Shown here in pieces: positions 20,061 to 29,301 of a stretch of DNA of 38,906 bases (positions are counted from its first letter, which is position 1; each line of letters starts with the position of its first letter). The stretch spans positions 1-38,906 of the forward strand of contig JAHEYD010000010.1 in NCBI GenBank assembly GCA_023251795.1, written 5' to 3'. The position numbers and the translations under genes were made by a program. Origin of the DNA: Nitrosotalea sp. Its GTDB lineage: Archaea > Thermoproteota > Nitrososphaeria > Nitrososphaerales > Nitrosopumilaceae. Under the pieces are notes generated by a model. The model saw only the letters and a list, made by a program, of their open reading frames with translations. It made no database searches and was not told the DNA's origin.

Positions 20061-20324
20061 TTATTCAGATATAGGGTTAGGTTCGTTTGTTTTTAATTGA
20101 TTACCATCCCAAATAAATCCTATTGCGCCAGCACCTAAAACTGGTTGCAAACTAGCGCTTAATTGATCTTCGCTTAAAACCCAAGTTAATGCTGGAGTTG
20201 CTTCGTCATCTAACAATAAATAATTTTCAGGCGGTTGCCATGTGTCAGTATTGCCATCCCATACGCAAACATCATCAACAATATTTGTAGATAAATTAAC
20301 CATTAAATAATTTTTAGCAGTCAT
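20061..20324 (-). CDS. small tail-fibre-associated protein (87 aa)
   Basis: A beta-rich protein with NIVDDVCVWDGNTDTWQPPE and, later, AIGFIWDGNQL. Short proteins with this pattern (a V.N.V.WDG...W.PP core) are common just after phage fibre genes and may act as fibre accessory or assembly proteins. It follows the glycine-rich adhesin by ten bases. No enzymatic motif is seen. Confidence 0.65.
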   Translation of the reverse strand: MTAKNYLMVNLSTNIVDDVCVWDGNTDTWQPPENYLLLDDEATPALTWVLSEDQLSASLQPVLGAGAIGFIWDGNQLKTNEPNPISE

Positions 20325-20334
20325 ATTTCACCCA

Positions 20335-21192
20335 TTACCATTCAATTAAAACAAACCCAGCAGTACCAGCCGCACCGCCAAAACTGTTTACGCTCGGAAT
20401 TGCACCGCCACCGCCACCGCCAGCGCCATATCCTGTTCCGATTAATCCTGAATTTTGGTTTCTGCCAAGACCGCCAACACCATAAATACTTGATACGGGA
20501 ATAATTGAATCACCATTTCCGCTTGGCACTCCACCGCACCCGCCTCGATTGCTTGAGCCTGTTCCGCCAGCACCGCCGTAAGTTTGGAATGCAACATTAG
20601 TTAAAGAACCTTGTGCACCACCAGCACCAACATTATTACCTTGATATAAACCAGCCCCGCCACCGCCTCCGGTAATAGTTGTAATTGTTTGCGTTCCTGA
20701 AGAAACCGATGAGCCACCGCCTGCGCCACCAGATGCAACTGCGCCTCCAGCAGTTCCGCCACCGCCTACTGTTACAGTTAATGTGTTTCCGGGGGTTATT
20801 CCTGTTATCCATTGAACAGCAATACCGCCACCACCGCCACCGCCACCGCTAAAATCGTTTCCGTTACCGCCCCATCCGCCACCACCACCGCCACCACCGC
20901 CGATTGCAGTTACTTTTAATGATGTTGTTCCAGTAGGAATGGTAAATGTTCCGCTGCTTGTAAATACTTGACCTCGTAAACCACTAGCACCACCACTACT
21001 TGATGCGTTAATAGTTTGATTTGGAAAAGAACCGCTAATAGTAATTCCAGTTCCAGCAACTAACGATGGGCTTGCTGTTCCAGTTCCTCCGTTTGCTACT
21101 GGCAAAACTCCAGTTGCATTTGTACCAACATTTAATCGACCAGATGTATCGACTGCATTTGCCAAAATTGCTAAATTATATGCTTGTGTCAT
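20335..21192 (-). CDS. glycine-rich tail fibre/adhesin (285 aa)
   Basis: The N-terminal part has a fibre-type repeat (GVLPVANGGTGTASP). It is followed by FTSSGTFTIPTGTTSLKVTA and then a domain with many poly-glycine runs interleaved with hydrophobic segments (IGGGGGGGGG, TVGGGGTAGG, TTITGGGGGAG), ending GFVLIEW. This is the glycine-rich adhesin type, in which poly-glycine helices pack into a brick holding variable surface loops. It probably contacts the host receptor. Its start overlaps the stop of the tip protein gene. Confidence 0.75.
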   Translation of the reverse strand: MTQAYNLAILANAVDTSGRLNVGTNATGVLPVANGGTGTASPSLVAGTGITISGSFPNQTINASSSGGASGLRGQVFTSSGTFTIPTGTTSLKVTAIGGGGGGGGGWGGNGNDFSGGGGGGGGIAVQWITGITPGNTLTVTVGGGGTAGGAVASGGAGGGSSVSSGTQTITTITGGGGGAGLYQGNNVGAGGAQGSLTNVAFQTYGGAGGTGSSNRGGCGGVPSGNGDSIIPVSSIYGVGGLGRNQNSGLIGTGYGAGGGGGGAIPSVNSFGGAAGTAGFVLIEW

Positions 21193-24100
21193 TAGACTGC
21201 CCCTGTTCTTGCAAAGGTTTGATTGACCATAATATTCAATATTGTATCGGGAGAATTGGTCAATGTATAGATCCCCGAACCTGTCGTAAAGTCTGTTCCT
21301 TGGCTTAAATACAAGCCATTTTGATACAAGTTAAACGCATTGGCATCATAACTAAAGAAATACTGTGTTTGCCCAATAATAGTATTAAAGGCTATATTTA
21401 CGGGATTTCCGTTAGGTGTTCCAAGATTATTGGCAGTCCATTGATATACAACTACTTTGCCTGTAAGAGTAGATGGAAAGTCTGTAATAACCTGACCGAC
21501 TATATTGTAATCCTGCTCGTTTAAAACTGTGCCATTAACAAAAATTAACTCGTAACCGCTATTTAGTGTAAACAAACCTGTGCAATCTATTTGGCTAACA
21601 TTGGTTACGTCTATTTCATTTCGGCTAAAGGATGCGTAATTACCACTAGTAGAGTTATACGACCTAAACGACACAATAGTTACTATATCGCCTAATGCAC
21701 AGGCATTAGTTAAAGTTACTGTTCCTGTAGCACCACCTGTATCAGTAAATTCAGAATTGTCTAATAATGCACCATTTTGGAATACCCAACAGTTATTTAT
21801 AATATATCCCGAACTGCGTGTAACATTAAATACTGTTTGACTAGCAGTTGCTGTAAATTGTGTTTCTGAATAATAAAAGTCGTCAGGTGGTGAGAATCCT
21901 ACAACACGCCCATAAATATCAATAGTAAGTGTTGCTACAGAAGAAGTTTGTTGATATGGACCGCCAAAGTCTAAGAATGGTTTAAGAGCCGCAACAATTT
22001 TGCCATCAGCATTATTGATTACATCAATTTCGCCTGTGCCTACACTAGTAGTTCCTGTCTGAATTAACTGTCCTGTTCTTTCGTCAAGGTCTATTACATT
22101 GTAGCCATCAGGTAAAGCAGACCAAATAGAAGGGTCAAAAATAGTAGCCTGTGTAAGAACAAACGCACCATTACCACCTGCGTATCCTGCAAAACCTGTA
22201 TCAAAACTAAACTTGCGACCTGTGCGATTGGTATAACCTAAAAATATATTTGTGCCAAATGCAGGGTCAGCAAGATACCATGTATATAAAGCAGGATTAG
22301 TAGGTGGTGTAATACTTATCTGATTGCACAATCCATAATATAAGCGATTAGTATGGCTAAAACTAAAATTGCTAGAGCCTGTAATATTGTCCGCATACGC
22401 TACCGCCAAATATCTATCTGTGTATTGGAATGTGCTTGGTCGCCATTGAAATAAAGTGCTAGGGCTACTATAAGCAGAACTAGCAAGGCTATTGACCATG
22501 CGAGTAAAAAAATACCAATTACCTGCAGGAATATTGGTTAAGAATACTGTAGGCAATACAGTATTAGTATTCCAAGGTGTGCCATTAGATTGCACTTCAC
22601 TTGTTCCTGCAAAATACATTTGACTTTGCAAAGGATTGCTATATGCTGAATACCAAACCTCGGCATATTGAATAATTCCTGATTGAGATGTAGTAATTAT
22701 TAATCCGAATGAAGGATTGGTAGCAGTAGGAAATTGAGCAGTTACTACAGGTGCAGGAACAGTTCCAAAGAATGTTGGGTCGCCAATGCCTGTATTAGGT
22801 GCAGGAGTAAATTGAGTTACATTGACATCATCATATACAGATGGATTAAATTCTGTCAAATTTAGCTTAACAATTACAGCACCATCATCTGTAAATGTTT
22901 GTGATAGCTTTACTATTCTAAATAACTTGCTCACCCATCCATAATTGCTATTGGTTACAGTTACTACATCACCCGCATCCAATTCAAGACCAATAAAGTT
23001 TACATCTACTGCTACTTGTAAATCTTCACGACCAGATTTAAGAATGCGATTAGCCAAATATTGAGCAGTAACACTATTATTTACCAATGGCAAACTTAAA
23101 GATACTTTATTAACAGGCTCATTAGGATATAAAAGTCCGGGTGCTATTTGTGCCAAATCAAAAGTGGTAGATGCAAAGGCATCTTGATTTGTAGAATCTG
23201 GAAATTTACATTCCACAACATTGTAAGAACCTGCTATATCTAAAGGCGAAATAGTGATAGCAGAAATCATATTGCTATCATTAATATTCATTGCCACGCT
23301 ATATGTTGGGCTTTGAACAATGACACCCCATTTAGCAGATACTTCGTTATATTTAAGTAAGCAATCACAGCAAGAAGTCATGTCTTGCAAGTTGTCCATA
23401 ATAGAACGATTCATATCTATAGTTCCATTAAACTTAAATCTTGGTTGAGTATCAGGAAAACCACCATAAGTTGTATAAGAGAAAGTTTGATTTGAATAAG
23501 TGGTTAATGCGGCAAGGCTTGTTGTGTCGATCTGACTAAGTGGTATAGATGCACCATAACGAGTATTAATCAAATAATCATAAAAACAATCGCCAGTATT
23601 TGTGCGACTATTTGTTATTTGAAACTTAGTTTGTTCAATACCACGAATATTTGCTGATTGACTGTAAGTTAGTTTAATAATGGCAAATGCACAATTAGTC
23701 ATTAATTTGTTTGCATCCCATTGGTAAATCAATGCAGGATCACTCATAACAGTAATTGCACTACCTGTACCTCTTGCAGGAGTATTAGACCCATTTGGGT
23801 ATAACCATATTTGAATACGATTGTTTACAGTATCGTCTGTAATACCTGTAGATTCATCAAGCAATCCTGTTACTTGCGAACTTGTTGGACTAGCAAATAT
23901 TACCTTTTTACCGCCATAATAAATATCGCCAAATGTAATCGTGTCAGGAGTTTGCCCTGCATTTGTATTTGTTACTTCACAAATTGACAAAACATAATAA
24001 AGGTTTTGATTGTCAGAAGTAATGCTAAGATCAGTAATTGTGCCACCAACAAAAGCAGAGCCATAAACTACAGGCAATTTGTTATCAGTTTGTGGTGGAA

Positions 24101-24353
24101 TTTGTTGTCTATTGCCGGGATTTGGGCTTGACCCTGCACCATAACCACTATCAGGTTGAGATTGACTAAAAAATGCTTTTGATACAACTGCGGCAACAAC
24201 CATATTAATTGCAAATGCTATAGTAGCAGTCCATGCACCAAATACTGCCGCACCACCCAAAGCGGCAACAATGGTTGCACCAATAGCAAACGCAGGTAAC
24301 GAAAAAGTTACCAACGATATTGCTAATATAAGTTTATTGAATCCAAGTTTCAT
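21192..24353 (-). CDS. tail tip central protein, J-like (1053 aa)
   Basis: Its size and place after the small tail-tip genes mark it as the host-specificity tip protein. It has an N-terminal hydrophobic region (residues 1-60, including a signal-like LVTFSLPAFA), then PVVYGSAFVGGTITDL and the DIYYGGKKV region typical of J-like proteins. Fibronectin-type repeats follow, and the C-terminus has three copies of a module seen in the collagen fibre (SETQFTATASQTVFNV with CWVFQNGALL and its relatives). The hydrophobic N-terminus may insert in the host membrane during injection. The start overlaps the GNAT gene by 20 bases. Confidence 0.8.
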   Translation of the reverse strand: MKLGFNKLILAISLVTFSLPAFAIGATIVAALGGAAVFGAWTATIAFAINMVVAAVVSKAFFSQSQPDSGYGAGSSPNPGNRQQIPPQTDNKLPVVYGSAFVGGTITDLSITSDNQNLYYVLSICEVTNTNAGQTPDTITFGDIYYGGKKVIFASPTSSQVTGLLDESTGITDDTVNNRIQIWLYPNGSNTPARGTGSAITVMSDPALIYQWDANKLMTNCAFAIIKLTYSQSANIRGIEQTKFQITNSRTNTGDCFYDYLINTRYGASIPLSQIDTTSLAALTTYSNQTFSYTTYGGFPDTQPRFKFNGTIDMNRSIMDNLQDMTSCCDCLLKYNEVSAKWGVIVQSPTYSVAMNINDSNMISAITISPLDIAGSYNVVECKFPDSTNQDAFASTTFDLAQIAPGLLYPNEPVNKVSLSLPLVNNSVTAQYLANRILKSGREDLQVAVDVNFIGLELDAGDVVTVTNSNYGWVSKLFRIVKLSQTFTDDGAVIVKLNLTEFNPSVYDDVNVTQFTPAPNTGIGDPTFFGTVPAPVVTAQFPTATNPSFGLIITTSQSGIIQYAEVWYSAYSNPLQSQMYFAGTSEVQSNGTPWNTNTVLPTVFLTNIPAGNWYFFTRMVNSLASSAYSSPSTLFQWRPSTFQYTDRYLAVAYADNITGSSNFSFSHTNRLYYGLCNQISITPPTNPALYTWYLADPAFGTNIFLGYTNRTGRKFSFDTGFAGYAGGNGAFVLTQATIFDPSIWSALPDGYNVIDLDERTGQLIQTGTTSVGTGEIDVINNADGKIVAALKPFLDFGGPYQQTSSVATLTIDIYGRVVGFSPPDDFYYSETQFTATASQTVFNVTRSSGYIINNCWVFQNGALLDNSEFTDTGGATGTVTLTNACALGDIVTIVSFRSYNSTSGNYASFSRNEIDVTNVSQIDCTGLFTLNSGYELIFVNGTVLNEQDYNIVGQVITDFPSTLTGKVVVYQWTANNLGTPNGNPVNIAFNTIIGQTQYFFSYDANAFNLYQNGLYLSQGTDFTTGSGIYTLTNSPDTILNIMVNQTFARTGAV

Positions 24354-24768
24354 CTAATTTATTAAACCCAAATTTGTCATACTTTATGTTAGGACTGCTT
24401 ACCATTTTGGCTATGGTAAATAACTTAATTCTGCCTTGTTCTTTAAGTTGTTTACCATAATCAACATATTGTTTTAGCAATCTATACCCTATTGTTGTAT
24501 TTCTATACTCAGGCTTTACATACCAAGCCAATTCATACATCTGAAATGTTCGATCACACCAAGCTGTATGGGTAATCAAAGCCATTATTAATCCTTTGCC
24601 TTCTTCTAAAAATATAATTCCTTGTCCTGCCAAAATGTTATCAAGCAATTTATTCCAATAAACTACATTATCTAAATGCTTGTATTGCTCAATATTTGCT
24701 TCTGCTCTAAACAGTTGCATCATTTCTATAACTTGTTCTTTGTCGTATTTTGTAGCTTTTCTAATCAT
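24334..24768 (-). CDS. GNAT-family acetyltransferase (144 aa)
   Basis: The layout MIRKATKYDKEQVIEMMQLF, then YELAWYVKPEYRNTTIGYRL with the acetyl-CoA-binding R-N-x-T-x-G-x segment, then IKYDKFGF is a complete GNAT domain. It sits between two tail-tip genes with overlaps on both sides. Acetyltransferases in this position occur in other phages and may modify a virion protein or a host product. The substrate is unknown. Confidence 0.85.
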   Translation of the reverse strand: MIRKATKYDKEQVIEMMQLFRAEANIEQYKHLDNVVYWNKLLDNILAGQGIIFLEEGKGLIMALITHTAWCDRTFQMYELAWYVKPEYRNTTIGYRLLKQYVDYGKQLKEQGRIKLFTIAKMVSSPNIKYDKFGFNKLDETWIQ

Positions 24769-25376
24769 TACGAATTAGGGCTTGCACCCTTACCAAAGTA
24801 GTAATTAATGTTTGTTACAAATGCAACACGATTCATGCTTGTATCACCGGGGGCAAAGAACTGCCATGAGTTGTCATTGGTATATCGACCTGCAATACGA
24901 TTCTTTAAGATTAATTGAATTGAAGATGCCGATACAGTAATTACGCCAACAAATAATCGTATTTCTTCCATCCATTGTTCGCTAATGGAAAAAGAATTAA
25001 TGTAGCCATTAAAGTATTGATACAAACCGCCTTGACCACCAGTAGTAATCAATGCACCATTAGTATCAAAAAAACCTTTCCATGCTTCTATTTGACTGCC
25101 TTTAATTTGCTGACCTAATACAAAACCAAGCATAGCAGTATCAATACCTACAAGGGTAAATGTGGTTTCGTTAGCTGTTGATTTAATATCACGCTGAACA
25201 TCGCCAACACGAACCAACTGACCTAACGCATTAAATGGTTGTGCATCTACTGCAGATACAGTAATAGAAGAAGCGGCAGTAGAAAACCGATATGTGCCAC
25301 TAGGGCTTGTAACTTTTACAAAATCGGCATATCGTATATTGTTTGTATTTTCTACAGGTGCTATTACTTCACTCAT
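24768..25376 (-). CDS. minor tail protein, tail-tip type (202 aa)
   Basis: A beta-rich protein with TSPSGTYRFSTAASSITV, VTVSAVDAQPF and a C-terminal part RIAGRYTNDNSWQFFAPGDT followed by SMNR. These features resemble tail-tip proteins encoded just ahead of the J-like gene in long-tailed phages, where they form hub or adaptor rings. It overlaps both neighbours. No catalytic motif such as a cysteine protease triad is visible. Confidence 0.65.
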   Translation of the reverse strand: MSEVIAPVENTNNIRYADFVKVTSPSGTYRFSTAASSITVSAVDAQPFNALGQLVRVGDVQRDIKSTANETTFTLVGIDTAMLGFVLGQQIKGSQIEAWKGFFDTNGALITTGGQGGLYQYFNGYINSFSISEQWMEEIRLFVGVITVSASSIQLILKNRIAGRYTNDNSWQFFAPGDTSMNRVAFVTNINYYFGKGASPNS

Positions 25377-26053
25377 AGTACGCTTTCAAATGCTTGAAAA
25401 TTACCTGACCATTGAATAAAAGAATCATTAGTCATTGGCACTAAAGTATAGGTAGGGTATTCCCTTAGTATTACAGGAAAAGTTGTTCCCGTATAAGATG
25501 AACCACCTAAACTAATAGTTGTTCCGTATTGCCCAATAACCGCATTAACAGGGCTTCCTAGCGTTGCAATTAAATTCCGATGCACAGGTATATTAACTGT
25601 AGAACCACCGCCTCTAGTTACATCTGCAGTCGCTATATAGGCATATCTGCCAACTTGACAAAAATCGCCTGCTTTAACAATAAAAGAAGAAGAAGAAATG
25701 GCAGGCAAAGAACCCAACACAAGTGTTTTGTTTGCAGAACTGGTTTGCCATTGGCAAGAAGCAATTTGACCACTAGTCATATCGCCTTGATAGCGTATGT
25801 AATTGACCCATCCTGTAGTGCCAAAATTAAGATATTGCTCTAAGGCTTTATCAGGAATGCGCAAAGCATTTAAAACAGTACGATTTTGACTGTATAACAG
25901 ATAGTTTATTGGCTTCATTTCAAAAGCAAATGGAACTACAGTTTGTATTTCGCTAGTGCTAATACGCTGATTTCGGCTTACCATTTGACCAATAAACCGA
26001 TGGTCATTAATGCCTACCGATTCGCTAATTGAAAGTATTGTATTTAAACTCAT
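25373..26053 (-). CDS. distal tail protein (226 aa)
   Basis: The first gene after the tape measure, in the usual place of the distal tail or tail-tip adaptor protein. It is beta-rich, with IQTVVPFAFEMKPINYLLYS and later DVTRGGGSTVNIPVHRNLIA. I recognise it by position and composition, not by a signature motif. It overlaps the next gene by four bases. Confidence 0.6.
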   Translation of the reverse strand: MSLNTILSISESVGINDHRFIGQMVSRNQRISTSEIQTVVPFAFEMKPINYLLYSQNRTVLNALRIPDKALEQYLNFGTTGWVNYIRYQGDMTSGQIASCQWQTSSANKTLVLGSLPAISSSSFIVKAGDFCQVGRYAYIATADVTRGGGSTVNIPVHRNLIATLGSPVNAVIGQYGTTISLGGSSYTGTTFPVILREYPTYTLVPMTNDSFIQWSGNFQAFESVL

Positions 26054-26055
26054 AA

Positions 26056-28494
26056 TTACCTAGATGTTGGAATTGATCTAGCGGCAGATTGATGCGCTGA
26101 ATAAATAGCCATTTTATTTCTAGCCAAAAATTGCGTAGCAGATTGTGTATCAATGGCAGACATATTTTCAATGTATGGTCCGTTATAAACAACTTGTGGT
26201 TGAGAACCAATATAGTTATTCATTTGTTGATTTGGAATAATTGTTCCGGCTGTTTTGGGAACAAATAATTCTGGTCCATTTTCACCAACAAGCGTTGGAC
26301 CATTAATATATCCGCCGTCTGCGGCAGTCATTAATGAAGTAGGCGGTCCAACAAATCCGGGACTTGCTTCATTCATTGATCTAACGCTTGAGTTAAATAA
26401 ACCGCCTAAAAAACCACCAGCACTACTTAATATTGAAACAGCCTGTGCTTTTAATTGAATTTTTATTAAATCTTTAATAACACTTAATGCAAAATCACTA
26501 AATGAAAGTTTTCCATTTTCTACAAAATTATCTATTGCTCGATTCATTGAAGAAAATACAGAAGAATTTACAGATTTAAGAATATCAAATTGTTTTCCAT
26601 AATTAATAACTCCTTCTCTAGCTTTGCCAAGTTCTTCTTGTTGTTTGACAAGTTCTTCCTTGGTTGATTCATCAAGTTTGCTATTACGCATAATGCGAGC
26701 AATTTCTTCTTGCGTTTTAAGTCTTGCTTCTGCAATTTTTAAATCATATTCGCTAATAAAAATATTATTTTTGTATAACGATTGCTTTTGGCGTTCTTGG
26801 TCGATTGACAATTTTTCAGTAGCTTGCCTATCTTTAAAGACAATATTTTCTTGGCGAACAATTTCAGCTTTAGCCTGTTCTGCTCTAGCAAATTCCTGAA
26901 TATTTTTGTCGGAAATGTTTTTTAAACGCTGTTGTTGAAATACACCGCGTTCTTCTTCATTAAGCCTTAATTGTTCAGAAATATATTCTTGAATGCGTTT
27001 TGCATATTCAAGTTCAATTCTTTCTAGTTGATTTAAACCTTTAACTCTTTCGTTAAATTGAGTTTCTACAATAATTTTTTGATTTTCTTCCGCCAAAGAA
27101 CGATACTTAGCAAGGCCGCCTGCCCTTTCATAATTTTCTAATTCTTGCTGTTGTTTGGTTTTTTCTATTGATTTTTGACGAGTAGCATCTTCTTCAGATT
27201 CTAATTTTTTTCTTGCTTCTTCATATGCTTTTACAGTTTCATCAAATAATTTTTTGGCCCTATCTTTTGCCATTGGGCTAAGATTTTTTTGCAATGCATC
27301 AGAAGCATCAAGCATTGCCTTTCTAAGGTTTTCAACTGTTTCTCTGGTTGTGTCTTGACGACCAATAGACAATAAATAATCCCAGAATGAACTGGCGGCA
27401 TTTTTTGTTGCGCTATATGCCTGTTCTAAAAATCCAAGTTCTCTAGTCTGTCCTTTAAAACTTGCGCTTAATGCTTCAGCAGTAATACGAATAGCTTCTT
27501 GTGTTTTACCTTGCAAATTTAATGCTTCAATTTGCTTGTATTGCTCAAGAGTTAAAAAACGATATTGATCGTTAAGGCGTTTTGCCGCGCCTGCGCTTCC
27601 ATCAAAATTAGGTATTAAATCTTTTGCTACTTGACCTGCGGCTTCGCCAGACAGCTTTGCAACCATGGCAATTGCCTGACCAACTGCAAACATAGATTCT
27701 TGCGTAAACTTGCCAGACGATACAAGCTGTCCAAATATATCTTTAGAGCTTCCTATTGAAACATTGCTAACTTTGCTTAAAGTAGCTACTAATGAATTAA
27801 AAGTTCCTGCTGTTACGCCTGCATAATTATTAGTAAGAATTAAATCATCGCGTAAGCGTTCAAATTCTTCCCGGCCCTTAAATGCGGCAAACGCCAAAGT
27901 TCCCATGACTGCGGCAAGGCCGCCAACGACAACTCTGGTGGCTGTAAATACCGACTTAATGGCATTAAACAAAGGAACAAAACCGCCAAACTGATCTCGT
28001 AACTGACCGCCCTGCTGAATTAAGATAATTAAAGGATTTTGACCACTAACTAAGCCAGTAACGATGTCAGTTGTTTGATAGCTAAGAGCCGCAATTTGCT
28101 GTTGAGTAAGTTTTGCTACGCCTTCGCGCCCACCCAACATACCAATGGAAGCCCCCTTCATCATTTCGGTATTGGCCTGACGACTTGCTTTTGTTAAGTT
28201 GTCATAAGCTGTGGCCTGCTCATAAAGCTGTTGTTTGCGTAATGCACTTGCTTTCTCAAACTTGCCGCCTGCCAAAAATTCACGCTGAATCTTTTCAGCC
28301 ATGGTAACTTCACGACCATAATCTTTAATGGCATAGGCCAAGCGTTCAATTTCGCGCTCTGCGGCATTATTTTCTTTTTTTATTTCTCTGGCTAATTTGC
28401 GATTTTGTTCAATAGCTAAATCGACATCTTTACTCCATTGAGCAGTATCAATGCCAAGAACTACGCCTAAACGAGCAATATTTTGACTAGCCAT
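26056..28494 (-). CDS. tape measure protein (812 aa)
   Basis: Long helical coiled-coil segments (for example about residues 30-90 and 390-600) and hydrophobic stretches (VVVGGLAAVMGTLAFAAF at about 188-206) are typical. The C-terminal signature ADGGYINGPTLVGENGPELF is found in many tape measure proteins. By the usual rule of about 0.15 nm per residue the tail would be roughly 120 nm. It is the largest gene after the G/GT chaperones. Confidence 0.9.
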   Translation of the reverse strand: MASQNIARLGVVLGIDTAQWSKDVDLAIEQNRKLAREIKKENNAAEREIERLAYAIKDYGREVTMAEKIQREFLAGGKFEKASALRKQQLYEQATAYDNLTKASRQANTEMMKGASIGMLGGREGVAKLTQQQIAALSYQTTDIVTGLVSGQNPLIILIQQGGQLRDQFGGFVPLFNAIKSVFTATRVVVGGLAAVMGTLAFAAFKGREEFERLRDDLILTNNYAGVTAGTFNSLVATLSKVSNVSIGSSKDIFGQLVSSGKFTQESMFAVGQAIAMVAKLSGEAAGQVAKDLIPNFDGSAGAAKRLNDQYRFLTLEQYKQIEALNLQGKTQEAIRITAEALSASFKGQTRELGFLEQAYSATKNAASSFWDYLLSIGRQDTTRETVENLRKAMLDASDALQKNLSPMAKDRAKKLFDETVKAYEEARKKLESEEDATRQKSIEKTKQQQELENYERAGGLAKYRSLAEENQKIIVETQFNERVKGLNQLERIELEYAKRIQEYISEQLRLNEEERGVFQQQRLKNISDKNIQEFARAEQAKAEIVRQENIVFKDRQATEKLSIDQERQKQSLYKNNIFISEYDLKIAEARLKTQEEIARIMRNSKLDESTKEELVKQQEELGKAREGVINYGKQFDILKSVNSSVFSSMNRAIDNFVENGKLSFSDFALSVIKDLIKIQLKAQAVSILSSAGGFLGGLFNSSVRSMNEASPGFVGPPTSLMTAADGGYINGPTLVGENGPELFVPKTAGTIIPNQQMNNYIGSQPQVVYNGPYIENMSAIDTQSATQFLARNKMAIYSAHQSAARSIPTSR

Positions 28495-28961
28495 TATAAA
28501 ATGCCCTTTTTCTGCAACTTTTTAGCATATGCAGGAATTAAGTAAGATAATTCAGATTTTAAATTATTTAACACATCTTGAATAGCATCTTCAAAGCCTG
28601 ATCTAAGAAATGGTTGTGCTGACATTTTAGCTGTGCCAAATTCATTAGCCAAAGAAACTGCCGACTTTTTAACTGAAAGAACTCCAATAACCGCATCAGA
28701 TTCATTAACAAAATAAGATAGCTTATCTTTGTTATTAGGAACTCTAGCATCAATTCGCATGGTTTCTTTCATATGGAGTCCATACGGATTAGGCGGTCCA
28801 TAAGCCGCTTGTGCATAAGCAGAATTATAAGCAGGTGCTAAGGATTCTTTAACCGCTTTAATTAATGTATTCCTAACCACCAAATCAGCGCGATAGGCTT
28901 CACCAAGCTGTTTAAGCTGTTTTTCAAACTCTGCAAACCCTTCAAGTTTAAATTCAGCCAT
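28494..28961 (-). CDS. HK97 gp10-like protein (155 aa)
   Basis: Start FKLEGFAEFEKQLKQLGEAY, a middle ANEFGTAKMSAQPFLRSGFE and a helical end match the HK97 gp10 family, where the FGT..M.A.PFLR motif is characteristic. Members usually sit in the neck or tail-completion region just after the head-tail joining genes. Here it lies between the tail chaperones and the tape measure, so it has been relocated or serves as a tail protein. It overlaps both neighbours. Confidence 0.7.
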   Translation of the reverse strand: MAEFKLEGFAEFEKQLKQLGEAYRADLVVRNTLIKAVKESLAPAYNSAYAQAAYGPPNPYGLHMKETMRIDARVPNNKDKLSYFVNESDAVIGVLSVKKSAVSLANEFGTAKMSAQPFLRSGFEDAIQDVLNNLKSELSYLIPAYAKKLQKKGIL

Positions 28962-29301
28962 TTAAAATCCTTTTTGGCGCAGATGGTTTAGATTGAATGT
29001 AGCTTATTAATGCGTTTTGTGCGGCTTGTTTCTTTTCTTCTTCAGTTGGTGGTGGAACAATATAATCATACGATGTGGGAAGTATATCTTCCATTTTATA
29101 GGCTTTTGCTTCTTTTTTGAGTTTAGAGTTTAAGTTACCTGTAGTTAAGGCACTAAGGGCAATCAAGATGGATTTTTCACCAATCATTCCATCGTGTAGC
29201 ATTATCTCTATGTTTCTCATGTCATCAGAAGGTATATTGTCGGGATACCCACCATGAGCATAAACATAAGCCCTAGCTTGTTGGCGAATATCCCTAATTA
29301 G
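28954..29301 (-). CDS. T part of the tail assembly chaperone, made by -1 frameshift (115 codons)
   Basis: This frame has an internal ATG at 29220, but its coding character continues upstream (LIRDIRQQARAYVYAHGGYP) to the slip site at 29301-29307. It should therefore be made as a fusion with the preceding protein (about 265 residues together). As in lambda G/GT, the short form helps wrap the tape measure and the extension recruits tail tube subunits. The T part ends in a Pro-rich, charged tail (YIVPPPTEEEKKQAAQNALI). Stand-alone translation from 29220 cannot be excluded. Confidence 0.75.
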   Translation of the reverse strand, partial: LIRDIRQQARAYVYAHGGYPDNIPSDDMRNIEIMLHDGMIGEKSILIALSALTTGNLNSKLKKEAKAYKMEDILPTSYDYIVPPPTEEEKKQAAQNALISYIQSKPSAPKRILNG

